From NCBI RefSeq assembly GCF_902168175.1, contig NZ_CABHOU010000069.1, positions 1 through 64,000 of the forward strand: DNA of 64,000 bases, read 5' to 3'. This stretch comes from an uncultured Chitinophaga sp. (lineage in GTDB: Bacteria > Bacteroidota > Bacteroidia > Chitinophagales > Chitinophagaceae). This document shows, piece after piece, positions 1-8,079 of this stretch. How positions within the stretch are numbered: the stretch's first letter is position 1; every line of letters begins with the position of its first letter. The notes beneath the pieces were generated by a model, which was given only the letters and a program-made list of their open reading frames with translations, did not search any database and had not been told where the DNA came from. Made by a program: the position numbers and the translations under genes.

Positions 1-144
1 GATCCCTCGCCACATGGATTTGGGACCGGCCTTGCTTTTTGCAGGAAGATCGTTCGTAACCACAAAGGCACTATATCAGCGCAATCCGAAAAAGGAAAGG
101 GTACTATATTTACGATTACGTTGCCGCTTTCGCACAGGCCATAA
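1..144 (+). CDS. Histidine kinase, C-terminal end (partial)
   Basis: The window opens inside a gene. The frame beginning at base 1 reads 47 residues to the stop at 142-144 and contains GFGTGLAFCRKIV followed by a HKGTISAQSEKGKGTIFTITLP pattern split over the G2 box and the last beta strands of a HATPase_c domain. That is the usual ending of a sensor histidine kinase, which autophosphorylates and passes phosphate to a response regulator. The GTGLAF/CRKIV wording, with Phe-Cys after the glycine box, resembles the subgroup of Bacteroidota kinases attached to 7TM or PAS sensors, but the sensor itself lies outside the window. It is convergent with the next gene, 29 nt away. Confidence 0.75.
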   Translation, partial: DPSPHGFGTGLAFCRKIVRNHKGTISAQSEKGKGTIFTITLPLSHRP

Positions 145-173
145 GGTGCGAATACCAACAGTTTTCGCAAGTG

Positions 174-878
174 TTATCCCGCCCCCTGCCTTACCTGGGG
201 CATTTCAACATTTACCTTCCCTACGCTGCTTCCCCGCTTCCAGATAAACGCCTTTACAGGGTGTTTTACCGGAACAGGCCCCCGCATACCCACTGCTTCC
301 AGTATCACTTCCATTTCTGTTTTTACCTGTAACAGCACCCTGTCTTCGTTACCGGGCATATCGCCGGCCACCACCTCTATACGGCCACCGCCTTTGTTGT
401 TACATCTTGCACGGTATACCCACTCATCTCCTTCACCCTTCAGGGCATAGCCATCTTCTACCAGTTCGCCGTTAATATCGTAGATGGCAACATGCACGCG
501 CTCCACCATAAAATCGTCGGTAGCCGTGACGTGTATTACATCGCCGCGATGGCCGGTGTAGGCCGTGGTATTAACATCTGTAATTTCAGGCGCATGGTAG
601 TAGTCGCTCACAGCGCGGTTTTGCACGTTCCAATCACGCGGGATATCGTTTTTATACAGTGCAGTCCGCTGTTTATCAAACTTTACCTGCCTGCGGTAAT
701 AATCGTTCGCCCCTTTCCAGCGCTGCCTTTCGGCCTCCTGGGCCTCTGTGCCTTTGCCGGGGCGCTTGCAGGGCATTTTAGTAATCTCTATTTGTCCGTA
801 ACGTTTACGGACCACTACCTGCCCGGCAAACTGGCCTGTAGCGCCGGAGGAGATAGCATTGTAGTTTCTCAGGATCAT
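174..878 (-). CDS. Hypothetical protein, 234 aa, unknown function
   Basis: Codon usage and length support a real gene, but I do not recognise a named family with certainty. The N-terminus is glycine-rich with a GQVVVRKRYGQIEITKMP stretch, then a charged, aromatic middle (residues about 45-95), then about 100 residues of alternating polar and hydrophobic character that look like a beta-sandwich (VIHVTATDDFMVERVHVAIYD). No signal peptide or membrane segment is visible. The N-terminal pattern recalls DUF6266-like Bacteroidota proteins, which are also of unknown role. It is transcribed towards the histidine kinase end and away from the repeat region at 1.05-1.27 kb. Confidence 0.6.
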   Translation of the reverse strand: MILRNYNAISSGATGQFAGQVVVRKRYGQIEITKMPCKRPGKGTEAQEAERQRWKGANDYYRRQVKFDKQRTALYKNDIPRDWNVQNRAVSDYYHAPEITDVNTTAYTGHRGDVIHVTATDDFMVERVHVAIYDINGELVEDGYALKGEGDEWVYRARCNNKGGGRIEVVAGDMPGNEDRVLLQVKTEMEVILEAVGMRGPVPVKHPVKAFIWKRGSSVGKVNVEMPQVRQGAG

Positions 879-1050
879 GGTTTTTCTGTTTTGGTGTTTA
901 TAAATTTCGAGGCTTTCATCACGGGTCCAGTCAGCTCAAATCTGCTTCCCGGATGCAGGCTTAAACACCCGGGACTATTAATACCAAAACGAGCCAGAAG
1001 TAACCCAACTTTTTAAGGTTTTTTTCGCTATGGCAGAGCTTTAGCCCTTT

Positions 1051-1094
1051 CGTTGCCGTTTAATTGCCGGTTGGTTGCCGGTTGGTTACCGGGG
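1051..1094. repeat. Tandem 11-bp repeat, four units
   Basis: Four consecutive 11-bp units: CGTTGCCGTTT, AATTGCCGGTT, GGTTGCCGGTT, GGTTACCGGGG. The period is not a multiple of three, so it is not coding. It stands 26 nt before a copy of the CCGTT-TGTCACTCCC core and 76 nt before a second set of 11-bp units in inverted arrangement. Confidence 0.75.
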
Positions 1095-1121
1095 ACTAAT
1101 TATGGTAGTAGTATTGCCCCA

Positions 1122-1144
1122 CCGTTTGTCACTCCCCTGAGCGG
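1122..1144. repeat. Interspersed core repeat, copy 1 (CCGTTTGTCACTCCC core)
   Basis: This 23-bp stretch closely matches sequences at 21081-21104 and 49011-49031. It has one base fewer than those copies in the CCGTTGTGTCAC part. All three copies lie in gene-free DNA and two of them are next to 11-bp phased repeats. Function unknown. Confidence 0.6.
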
Positions 1145-1170
1145 TTAATGCTCTGCCCTTCAATAAGGAC

Positions 1171-1265
1171 CCTATATCGATCCTATATCCATCCTTTATC
1201 CCCCGTTACCACAGGCCTGCGTTTCAGCGGACCTGGATATAGGATGGATATAGGATCGATATAGG
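1171..1265. repeat. Large inverted repeat built from 11-bp units
   Basis: The left arm (1171-1201) and right arm (1235-1265) are 31 nt each and are reverse complements with a single mismatch, separated by 33 nt. Each arm consists of 11-bp units; on the right they read GGATATAGGAT, GGATATAGGAT, CGATATAGGAT. Transcribed, it would form a very long hairpin; as DNA, the unit length is close to one helical turn. There is no T-run, so a simple terminator is unlikely. A related inverted array occurs at 55483-55570. Confidence 0.85.
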
Positions 1266-1544
1266 ATGTGTAGGTAATAATATGTTGTTCACCCGATCGG
1301 AAACTGCTTCGGTATGAACGAGATTTTTTTCCGGGAGGGAATTCTATTTAAAAACCTATATTTGATATAACGAGAGATAGTGATATATAAAAAAACAATT
1401 GATTAGCTTTTTTTGTTATTCAATTGCCCCAGTTGAGAAGCGATTACGTATGCAGACAGTGACCAGGATGAATTGCTTTTAATATCCCAAATAAAGACAC
1501 CCCGGATGTAGTATTTAAATTTCCACACCCCATAAAATCATTTT

Positions 1545-4500
1545 ATGCGTTTCGATTCATTACCTGAAATTGAAAAGCGCTTCAAAACGGAAGCCGGCCC
1601 TCACCTTAAACCTTTTTCCCTGCCAGTGCCGGGAGAACCGCAGTTAATGTTGAATGGCGTGTTGTATTCGCCACCGCGTACCGGCTACTACCACCCTACC
1701 CAACATCCGAAAGAAAGGATAGTGTTGCATTTTACGGCAGGCAATACCCGCTCGGACATGATGAGCCTTACCCAGCAAAACCGGCATGTATCGGTGGCCT
1801 TTGTGATAGCGAGAGATGGCACCATTTACCAGCTGTTCCCCTCCGCAGGATGGAGTGGTCACCTGGGAGCAGGCGTGGGTAACCAGGGTACGGGTAATGC
1901 AGAAGATAAAGCCACGATTGGCATAGAGATATCTAACTACGGTTACCTGGTGCCCCGCGAAGGGCAGCTGGAAACGATTTATTCCAGGTTAAAAAACCCG
2001 GCTACCGGTGTGGTAAGTGCGCCCGACCCCTATTGCAAACTTTCGCAAAAAGAAGCCTATACAGAAATTACCACCCCCTTCCGCGGACAAACCTATTACG
2101 CCAATTGTACACCAGAGCAGGTAGAAAGCACCGTCATTTTATTACGCTTCCTGACTGCCAAATACAATATTCCGCGTGAGTTTTTGCCCGAAGCCAAACG
2201 TTTTGTTACCACCAATGAAGTACTTACGTTTAAAGGCATTGTAACACATGTTAACTACCGCACTTCCGGCAAATGGGATATTGGTCCTGCCTTTGACTGG
2301 AATGCTTTGATCAGTGGCGTAAAAGCGCCTTCATTCGCTGCTAAAAGCGTACAGGCACGCGGGCTTACCAAAGCGCTGGACAGTGAAGAAGCAATAGCAG
2401 CGGAGTTTGCAAGCACCAGCAGTGTTGCCGATGAAATGGCGGAGACGACCGATAACGAAGGTTATAATCCAAATGATTTTGAAGATACAGCTGTGCAGGC
2501 CAAAGGAGGAGGTCATGGGGGCGGTAAACTGAAAGCCTTACTGGTAGGCATCAACGATTACCAGCAGGTGAACCCTTTAAGTGGATGTGTGAATGATGTA
2601 CAGCAAATGGAAAAATACCTGTTCAACCGCACGGCCTTCTCCCCTGCCAAAGAAGATGTACGCGTACTTAAAAATGAGCAGGCTACCAGGGCGAACATTA
2701 TCAGCGGTATAAGAGAGTTTTTGGCAGATGCCGGTGAAAACGACACCCTGCTTTTCTACTACTCCGGCCATGGTGCGCAGGAAGAGGCAGACGAAGTATG
2801 GGGAGAACTGGACGGCCTGCTGGAATGCCTGGTATGTTACGATGGCGATAGTGAGTACATGCACGAGTTCCTGTTAACCGATAAAGAACTGCGTTACCTG
2901 CTGCATGAACTGTACGAAAAAACAAAGGCGCATATCGTTACTATTTTCGACTGTTGCCATTCCGGCGATAACACACGTGGTGCATTGCAACTGGCCGCTT
3001 TGGGTTCCTCCGAAGCTGGTGGCAAAACGAACGGCTTTGATGCCGAGGGCGCGCATAGCCGCCGTGTAAGCGAAGTAGGGCCGAAACGTGAATGGGAACA
3101 TTTCCTGTTTGCGAAAGAGAAACCCTACGCCAGCATTAAATCTAAAAAACCGGATACCTTTTTACCCGAAGCCCCGCATATACAAATGGCCGGCTGCGAA
3201 GACAACCAGTTGTCGCTGGAAGTGAACCGCTCGGGCGTATTTACCAAACGCCTGATCGCCACACTGGATGCAGCAGGCGGTAGTTTAAGCTACAACGCCC
3301 TGCGTGATCGTATCCGGCAGGCCTTACGCTTCTCCTTTGCGCAAACGCCCCGTGTATACGCCGCTAAAGAAGCGCAAACATTGCTTAGCAAAGGCTTCCT
3401 GAACCAACCAGTGCAAATGGGCGCCTTTGTGTCGGAAATAACTTTTAACAACAAAACCGGCTGGCAACTGAACCTGGGGGCCATCCATGGTTTGCAGCAA
3501 GATAGTACCATAGAGATTATTGATAGCGAGAGCGGTAAAAAATACAATGGCTCCCTGCAAAAGATCAATGTTGATTACTCATTCGTGGAAATAGACGGCA
3601 GTAAACAGCCGGATGATAAACTGGCGCATAAAGCGGTAGTACGCGGATTGATGACAGGACAGCTGCAACTGGAGCTGAACAACGTAAACGGTAACCCGGG
3701 CGACTTATCCGACCTGCTGGAGCAGCTGGAGCAAAAAGCAGAAGGTTACTACGACTTTGTATCCGGCGGCAAAGACGGTGAAAACAGTAAATCACCCGAC
3801 TACACACTGCATATACGTGGCGGCGATGCGGTGGTTACGCTTCCCGGAGATACTTACCGTCCGCTCGTACTGCCATTACCCGCTGTGCAAAAAGAAGATA
3901 ATGCGGCTATTGTAAACCTGCTGCAACACATTTCCCGCTGGCGTTTCCTGAAAAACCTGCGTAATCCGCATGTTCCGGACAACTTCCCGACATCGCCACT
4001 GGACATTAAGGTGACCCGCATTAATGCAGCCGGAAAGGCTGAACCGTTAAAGGTGAAGAGCGACAGTGTTACCGTAAGTTACGAACAGCGCACCGCACAA
4101 TGGAAAGCGGAACTGGAAATAAAGATCACGAACACGCAGCAGCAGGACCTGTATGTGGCGGCCGTATTTTTAACCAGCCTTTTCCGGGCCGAAAAACATA
4201 TGTTACCGGGCGACGGCGTACTAAAAATACCTGCTGGCGAAACAGTATCCGTGGGCTTTAAAAGTCGCCGTACGGTAAGCTTTACGATGGACGATTACAT
4301 CAGGGAGTACAACTGGAGCGGTACTACAGAACATCTGAAATTTGTAGTAAGTACAGAACTGTTTAGTGCCGATGCTTTACAAATGGAGGGGCTGCAGGAG
4401 CCTTACACGTTAAAGGACAGAACAGGCAATTCCCGTTTACGCTCCGGGACCAGGGGGTTAGATGGTCCGGACGAGCCCCGGGACCTGAAACTCGAAGGCT

Positions 4501-5540
4501 GGACTACGCAGCATTTGCAGATACAGTTATTAAATCCCTTGTACAACACCATCCAGGCCTCTGTTTTAAAAGCCCTGATGGAATATGACGAAACAGCATT
4601 TTATGCGGCAGGGCTTTACTACGATGTAACGCTGGACAAAAACGGGCAGCCTACAGAACTCGTATTGAAAGAAGAAATTACAGTGGTCCTGGATAAAGGG
4701 CTGTTGGCGAACTTTAAGATATGGGCTGGCAATAAAGTAGAAACGTTGCAACGCAAAAAGATGTACCGCAAGTTGAAAGACACCGGTCGCATACGTATTG
4801 TAGCCGAAGGCGACTCCTGGTTCCAGTACCCGATACTGGTGCAGGATACGCTTGATCATCTTTATAAAGTGTATGCCATCCGCAGTTTTGCCGAAGCAGG
4901 CGATACGATGGAAAACTACATGAAAGACCGTGAATACCTGGATGCAATTAAGGACGAAGAGGTAGATATATTCCTGGTAAGCGGCGGTGGTAATGATATA
5001 CTTGGCAGCCAGTTCGAAGGCTTTTTGCGCGACACGCCGGAAGCCGGAGAAGACACGCCCAAGAAATACCTGAAGCCTGAGTTCTTTACCAAACTGCAAC
5101 AACTGGAAGACTGGTATGTGGAGATGTTCAGGGAACTGCTGATACGTTACCCCGACCTGCACATCATTAGCCAGAGTTATGATTATATCATACCGATAGA
5201 TACGGTGCAATTCCCCAAGACAACCAGCTGGCTTGGGCAATACATGATCAAAAAGAAAATAGAAGACCAGGCCGAACGCGAAAGAGTAATTGCCTTTATC
5301 GTAGACCGGTTTAACGAACACCTGAAAAGAGCGTTAGATAAATTCCCGCAGAACACCAGTTATGTAGATGCCCGTAAACTGGTGGACCGCGACAGCTGGT
5401 TCGATGAAATACATCCTACCAACGAAGGCTTTTCGCTGGTAGCCGACAAGTTCGTCGATGCCATCCGCAAAGGCCGGCCCGGTGCCACAAAACCACCCGT
5501 AGCCAGTAACACCCCTGTTCATGAACCTCAAAAACCATAA
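1545..5540 (+). CDS. Amidase / caspase-like protease / SGNH hydrolase fusion, 1331 aa
   Basis: Three enzymatic regions are visible. Residues about 50-255 are an Amidase_2 (N-acetylmuramoyl-L-alanine amidase) domain with the zinc-site pattern retained: H62 in LHFTAGN, H235 in VTHVNY and D245 in KWDIGPAFDW. Residues about 328-620 are a caspase-like (peptidase C14) domain starting KLKALLVGINDY, with catalytic H409 in YYSGHGA and C471 in FDCCHSG. Residues about 1080-1310 are an SGNH/GDSL hydrolase: GDSW with S1091, GGGND with N1150, and DEIHPT with D1287 and H1290. A glycine/histidine-rich linker (321-328) joins the first two; residues 620-1080 are mostly beta-rich and unassigned. No signal peptide is seen, so it is probably cytoplasmic. 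It is followed after 4 nt by a gasdermin-like gene, which suggests the caspase part activates that protein. Domain assignments are by motif; the joint function is inference. Confidence 0.85.
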   Translation: MRFDSLPEIEKRFKTEAGPHLKPFSLPVPGEPQLMLNGVLYSPPRTGYYHPTQHPKERIVLHFTAGNTRSDMMSLTQQNRHVSVAFVIARDGTIYQLFPSAGWSGHLGAGVGNQGTGNAEDKATIGIEISNYGYLVPREGQLETIYSRLKNPATGVVSAPDPYCKLSQKEAYTEITTPFRGQTYYANCTPEQVESTVILLRFLTAKYNIPREFLPEAKRFVTTNEVLTFKGIVTHVNYRTSGKWDIGPAFDWNALISGVKAPSFAAKSVQARGLTKALDSEEAIAAEFASTSSVADEMAETTDNEGYNPNDFEDTAVQAKGGGHGGGKLKALLVGINDYQQVNPLSGCVNDVQQMEKYLFNRTAFSPAKEDVRVLKNEQATRANIISGIREFLADAGENDTLLFYYSGHGAQEEADEVWGELDGLLECLVCYDGDSEYMHEFLLTDKELRYLLHELYEKTKAHIVTIFDCCHSGDNTRGALQLAALGSSEAGGKTNGFDAEGAHSRRVSEVGPKREWEHFLFAKEKPYASIKSKKPDTFLPEAPHIQMAGCEDNQLSLEVNRSGVFTKRLIATLDAAGGSLSYNALRDRIRQALRFSFAQTPRVYAAKEAQTLLSKGFLNQPVQMGAFVSEITFNNKTGWQLNLGAIHGLQQDSTIEIIDSESGKKYNGSLQKINVDYSFVEIDGSKQPDDKLAHKAVVRGLMTGQLQLELNNVNGNPGDLSDLLEQLEQKAEGYYDFVSGGKDGENSKSPDYTLHIRGGDAVVTLPGDTYRPLVLPLPAVQKEDNAAIVNLLQHISRWRFLKNLRNPHVPDNFPTSPLDIKVTRINAAGKAEPLKVKSDSVTVSYEQRTAQWKAELEIKITNTQQQDLYVAAVFLTSLFRAEKHMLPGDGVLKIPAGETVSVGFKSRRTVSFTMDDYIREYNWSGTTEHLKFVVSTELFSADALQMEGLQEPYTLKDRTGNSRLRSGTRGLDGPDEPRDLKLEGWTTQHLQIQLLNPLYNTIQASVLKALMEYDETAFYAAGLYYDVTLDKNGQPTELVLKEEITVVLDKGLLANFKIWAGNKVETLQRKKMYRKLKDTGRIRIVAEGDSWFQYPILVQDTLDHLYKVYAIRSFAEAGDTMENYMKDREYLDAIKDEEVDIFLVSGGGNDILGSQFEGFLRDTPEAGEDTPKKYLKPEFFTKLQQLEDWYVEMFRELLIRYPDLHIISQSYDYIIPIDTVQFPKTTSWLGQYMIKKKIEDQAERERVIAFIVDRFNEHLKRALDKFPQNTSYVDARKLVDRDSWFDEIHPTNEGFSLVADKFVDAIRKGRPGATKPPVASNTPVHEPQKP

Positions 5541-5544
5541 TTAG

Positions 5545-6372
5545 ATGTCATTTAGAAAACGGCTTTGTAAAAATCAAACCACTGAATTCCTTCGCGACAC
5601 CTTTTCGGCCACGCCGCTGAAGGTGCCCGAAGAAAGAATGAAACCACTGATGGTATTGGCCTCGGTAAAAGATGAAACCAAGTTTCGCGGAGAGTTTAAA
5701 TTCCTGTTGAAAGACACTTCCGCTTTTAATCTTCCCGTGCAAACCACCATCGTATCAGATGTATCCACAGAACGCACCAAAACCATGGACGCCGATGTTG
5801 GTTTTAACATACTCGATGGATTTTTTAAAGCCCTGAACTTTAACAGCATTGCCCTGGGCTTCGTGTTAAAAGGCGTTAAACAGATGTCGCTTTCCTTCAC
5901 CAACGTACAGCGGCAGTGGATAGACCTGGGCGCATTAGGCCAGGCAGTAAGCAAAAACAATATCGATACCGAGAACGCCTCGCTGGCTGTATTTGAAGGT
6001 GACGAGGCCGCCGATATGTTGCTGGTAACAGACGCTATTGTAAGCAACAGTTTTTCGATCAACGATGAATCGGGCAGCGATACCTCATTTGATGCCAGCA
6101 TTCCGCTGATAGAGAAATTCGTGGCCGATGGTAAACTGGCCGTGAAAGTGGCAAAAACATCTAAAACCACGATCACCTTTACCAACGAAACGCCCCTCAC
6201 TTTTGCCTTTTCCTGCGTAAAACTGGAGTACGATGCCGCTTCAGGCAAAGTAGCGATACGGGAGAACGTTACACCGAAGAAAGGTTTGAAGCCCGGAGAT
6301 CCCGAATTCCTTTCGCCGCATGTACTGCTGGACGAAAACGAAGCGCGGCCGGGAATGTTAAGCCTGGACTAA
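5545..6372 (+). CDS. Candidate bacterial gasdermin (caspase-partner pore former), 275 aa
   Basis: The start codon lies 4 nt after the stop of the caspase-like gene, so the two are surely co-transcribed and probably translationally coupled. Length (275 aa) fits bacterial gasdermins, which are about 270 aa, held inactive by a short C-terminal tail, lipidated on a Cys near the N-terminus, and released by a neighbouring caspase-like protease. Visible matches are a Cys at residue 8, an early MKPLMVLA strand, a DVGFNILDGFFKALNF amphipathic segment around residues 85-101, alternating amphipathic beta strands afterwards, and a Pro/Gly/acidic tail of about 30 residues. There is no signal peptide or ordinary membrane helix. 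These are pattern-level resemblances, not an alignment; it could be another caspase-linked effector or a beta-rich structural protein. A strong terminator follows directly. Confidence 0.6.
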   Translation: MSFRKRLCKNQTTEFLRDTFSATPLKVPEERMKPLMVLASVKDETKFRGEFKFLLKDTSAFNLPVQTTIVSDVSTERTKTMDADVGFNILDGFFKALNFNSIALGFVLKGVKQMSLSFTNVQRQWIDLGALGQAVSKNNIDTENASLAVFEGDEAADMLLVTDAIVSNSFSINDESGSDTSFDASIPLIEKFVADGKLAVKVAKTSKTTITFTNETPLTFAFSCVKLEYDAASGKVAIRENVTPKKGLKPGDPEFLSPHVLLDENEARPGMLSLD

Positions 6373-6379
6373 AAGATAG

Positions 6380-6413
6380 AAACGGGTGGCAATTGAATTG
6401 CCACCCGTTTTTG
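6380..6413 (+). terminator. Rho-independent terminator
   Basis: AAACGGGTGGCAATT is followed by its reverse complement at 6396-6410 and then a T-run. It closes the caspase/gasdermin-like transcript. Confidence 0.85.
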
Positions 6414-6549
6414 TTTAGACCATTTGAACGCCGGATAAATGTTTGGCCTTTGTGTTAGAGGCGATCACTATCAGTGCCGCAAGATTAACTTATTGTTAAT
6501 TGGGCGGAATGGTTACCCCATCACAGAATAGCCACACATCTTTGCAGCC

Positions 6550-7953
6550 ATGAAAAGAAGAGACTTTTTCCGCAATACATCCCTGGCCGCACTGGGCACC
6601 ACCATTGCTGTTCCCGGGCGTAGCATAGCCGCCGCCATACAACCGAAGGCACAGGCAAAAAACATCATCTTTTTGGTAAGCGACGGGATGAGTACCGGCA
6701 CACTTACTATGGCCCACATGCTGCTGCAACGTAAAGAAGGTCGCAGCTCGCAGTGGATAAAGCTTTACGAAGATGGGTTAGCGAAACGTTCCATGATGGA
6801 TACCGCTTCGGCCAGCTCACTGGTGACGGATTCCGCAGCAGGCAGCTCTGCCTGGGGTGGTGGTGTACGTGTACCCAACGGATCGTTGAACGTGAGTGCC
6901 GACGGAACAGAACATCAGCCTATTCTCCAGAAATTTAAAGCTGCGGGTAAATCCGTAGGCTGCGTAACCACTGTGCCCATTACCCATGCCACTCCCGCAG
7001 GCTTTTGCGTAAATGTAAAAAGTCGCGGTGACCAGTCAGATATCGCGTTAAAATACCTCGACCTCCGTTTTGATATCATGATGGGCGGCGGACATGAGTT
7101 TTTCAGTGCCGATAAACGTAAAGATAAAGCCGATGTGTACGGCCAGTTCCAGCAGAAAGGTTATCAGGTAGTACGCGACCGTAACGCCATGTTATCGATA
7201 CAACCAGGCAGTAACAAACCCGTACTGGGCGTGTTTCATGAAGACGGTCTGCCCTTTACCCTCGATGCCATGCAGGATACCGGCATTCAAAAAGCAATAC
7301 CCTCGCTGGCCGAAATGACTAAAACCGCGATCGACTACATGAACACCAATAAAAAAGGTTTCGTGCTACAGGTGGAAGGCGGAAAAGTAGACTGGGCGGC
7401 ACACTCCAACGATGCAGGTGCATTAATTTACGACCAGATCGCTTTTGATGATGCCATTAAAGTTGCGGTAGACTTTGCACTGAAAGATAAAAACACGTTG
7501 GTCTTCATCACTACCGATCACGGTAATGCCAACCCCGGCCTCTTTTACAGCGGCAAAGCCAATATCAATTTCGATAAAATACAGACCTATAAACAATCGA
7601 ACGACTGGATACTGCATGGCATCACTAAAAACTTTAGCGCAGCACAAGTGATCGAACGTATTGAAGCAGCGCAGGGTTATGCCATTAAACAGGAAGAAGC
7701 CGCCGAACTCCTGTCCCACTACACAAAGATGGATGCTGATGGATTGTATAATCCCTACAAACTTCCCTTTAAAGAACTGGGCATGATACAAAGCGCGTAC
7801 AATGGCATTGGCTGGGGCTCTATGGACCACTCCGCCGACCATGTGGAACTGGCCGTAATGGGGCCAGGCAGTGAGTTAGTGCCGTTGTTTGTAAAGAACT
7901 CCGACCTGCATAATATCATGTTAAAGGCGGCGGGAGTTGAGGTGAGGAAGTAA
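6550..7953 (+). CDS. Alkaline phosphatase, Tat-exported, 467 aa
   Basis: A PhoA-type metal-dependent phosphomonoesterase that releases phosphate from organic phosphates outside the cytoplasm. The N-terminus has a twin-arginine motif (KRRDFF) and a hydrophobic stretch ending in an Ala-rich cleavage region near residue 30, so Tat export to the periplasm or surface is likely. VSDGM with D45 gives a metal ligand, VTDSAAGSS carries the phosphorylated nucleophile S95 after D94, THATPAGF follows, and the C-terminal half holds TTDHGN and DHSADHVEL metal-binding motifs. Length is normal. A CATCTTTG box close to the TAnnTTTG -7 consensus ends 5 nt before the ATG. It is a single-gene unit bounded by terminators on both sides. 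Confidence 0.93.
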   Translation: MKRRDFFRNTSLAALGTTIAVPGRSIAAAIQPKAQAKNIIFLVSDGMSTGTLTMAHMLLQRKEGRSSQWIKLYEDGLAKRSMMDTASASSLVTDSAAGSSAWGGGVRVPNGSLNVSADGTEHQPILQKFKAAGKSVGCVTTVPITHATPAGFCVNVKSRGDQSDIALKYLDLRFDIMMGGGHEFFSADKRKDKADVYGQFQQKGYQVVRDRNAMLSIQPGSNKPVLGVFHEDGLPFTLDAMQDTGIQKAIPSLAEMTKTAIDYMNTNKKGFVLQVEGGKVDWAAHSNDAGALIYDQIAFDDAIKVAVDFALKDKNTLVFITTDHGNANPGLFYSGKANINFDKIQTYKQSNDWILHGITKNFSAAQVIERIEAAQGYAIKQEEAAELLSHYTKMDADGLYNPYKLPFKELGMIQSAYNGIGWGSMDHSADHVELAVMGPGSELVPLFVKNSDLHNIMLKAAGVEVRK

Positions 7954-7972
7954 ACGTATTCTTGGTCATAAG

Positions 7973-8007
7973 AAAGCCCTGAGGTTGTGATGACCTCGGG
8001 GCTTTTT
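7973..8007 (+). terminator. Rho-independent terminator
   Basis: AAAGCCCTGAGGT pairs with ACCTCGGGGCTTT across a 7-nt loop, followed by Ts. It lies 20 nt after the alkaline phosphatase stop. Confidence 0.85.
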
Positions 8008-8048
8008 AGTGGCGTCACTATTTTTTTCACTTTAGCGATAAATACATT

Positions 8049-8056
8049 TACTTTTG
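8049..8056 (+). promoter_or_regulatory. Putative -7 box (TACTTTTG)
   Basis: This matches the Bacteroidota -7 consensus TAnnTTTG, 23-35 nt before the two candidate start codons of the MutS-like gene. No clear TTG is found at the -33 distance; the region there is a T-run. Confidence 0.4.
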
Positions 8057-8079
8057 GAAGACCACCTTGCTGTGTATAA

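Larger units (their letters stand above)
879..1544. other. 666-bp gene-free region with phased repeats
   Basis: No convincing gene is present. Bases 1051-1265 hold the 11-bp repeats and the core repeat. Bases 1290-1544 are AT-rich and form the leader of the amidase-caspase gene; a TATATTTG -7-like box is at 1357-1364 without a clear -33 TTG, about 180 nt before that start codon. A weak CAATTGA/TCAATTG inverted repeat (about 1397-1437) surrounds a T-run. Confidence 0.5.

Noticed and set aside
492..1016. 174-residue frame opposite the hypothetical gene
   Set aside because: A shadow of the minus-strand gene; composition is not protein-like.
1051..1265. CRISPR array
   Set aside because: Units are 11 bp, contiguous and inverted; there are no spacers and no cas genes nearby.
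4566..5321. 251-residue minus-strand frame in the SGNH region
   Set aside because: A reverse-strand shadow of the large fusion gene, which has full SGNH motifs.
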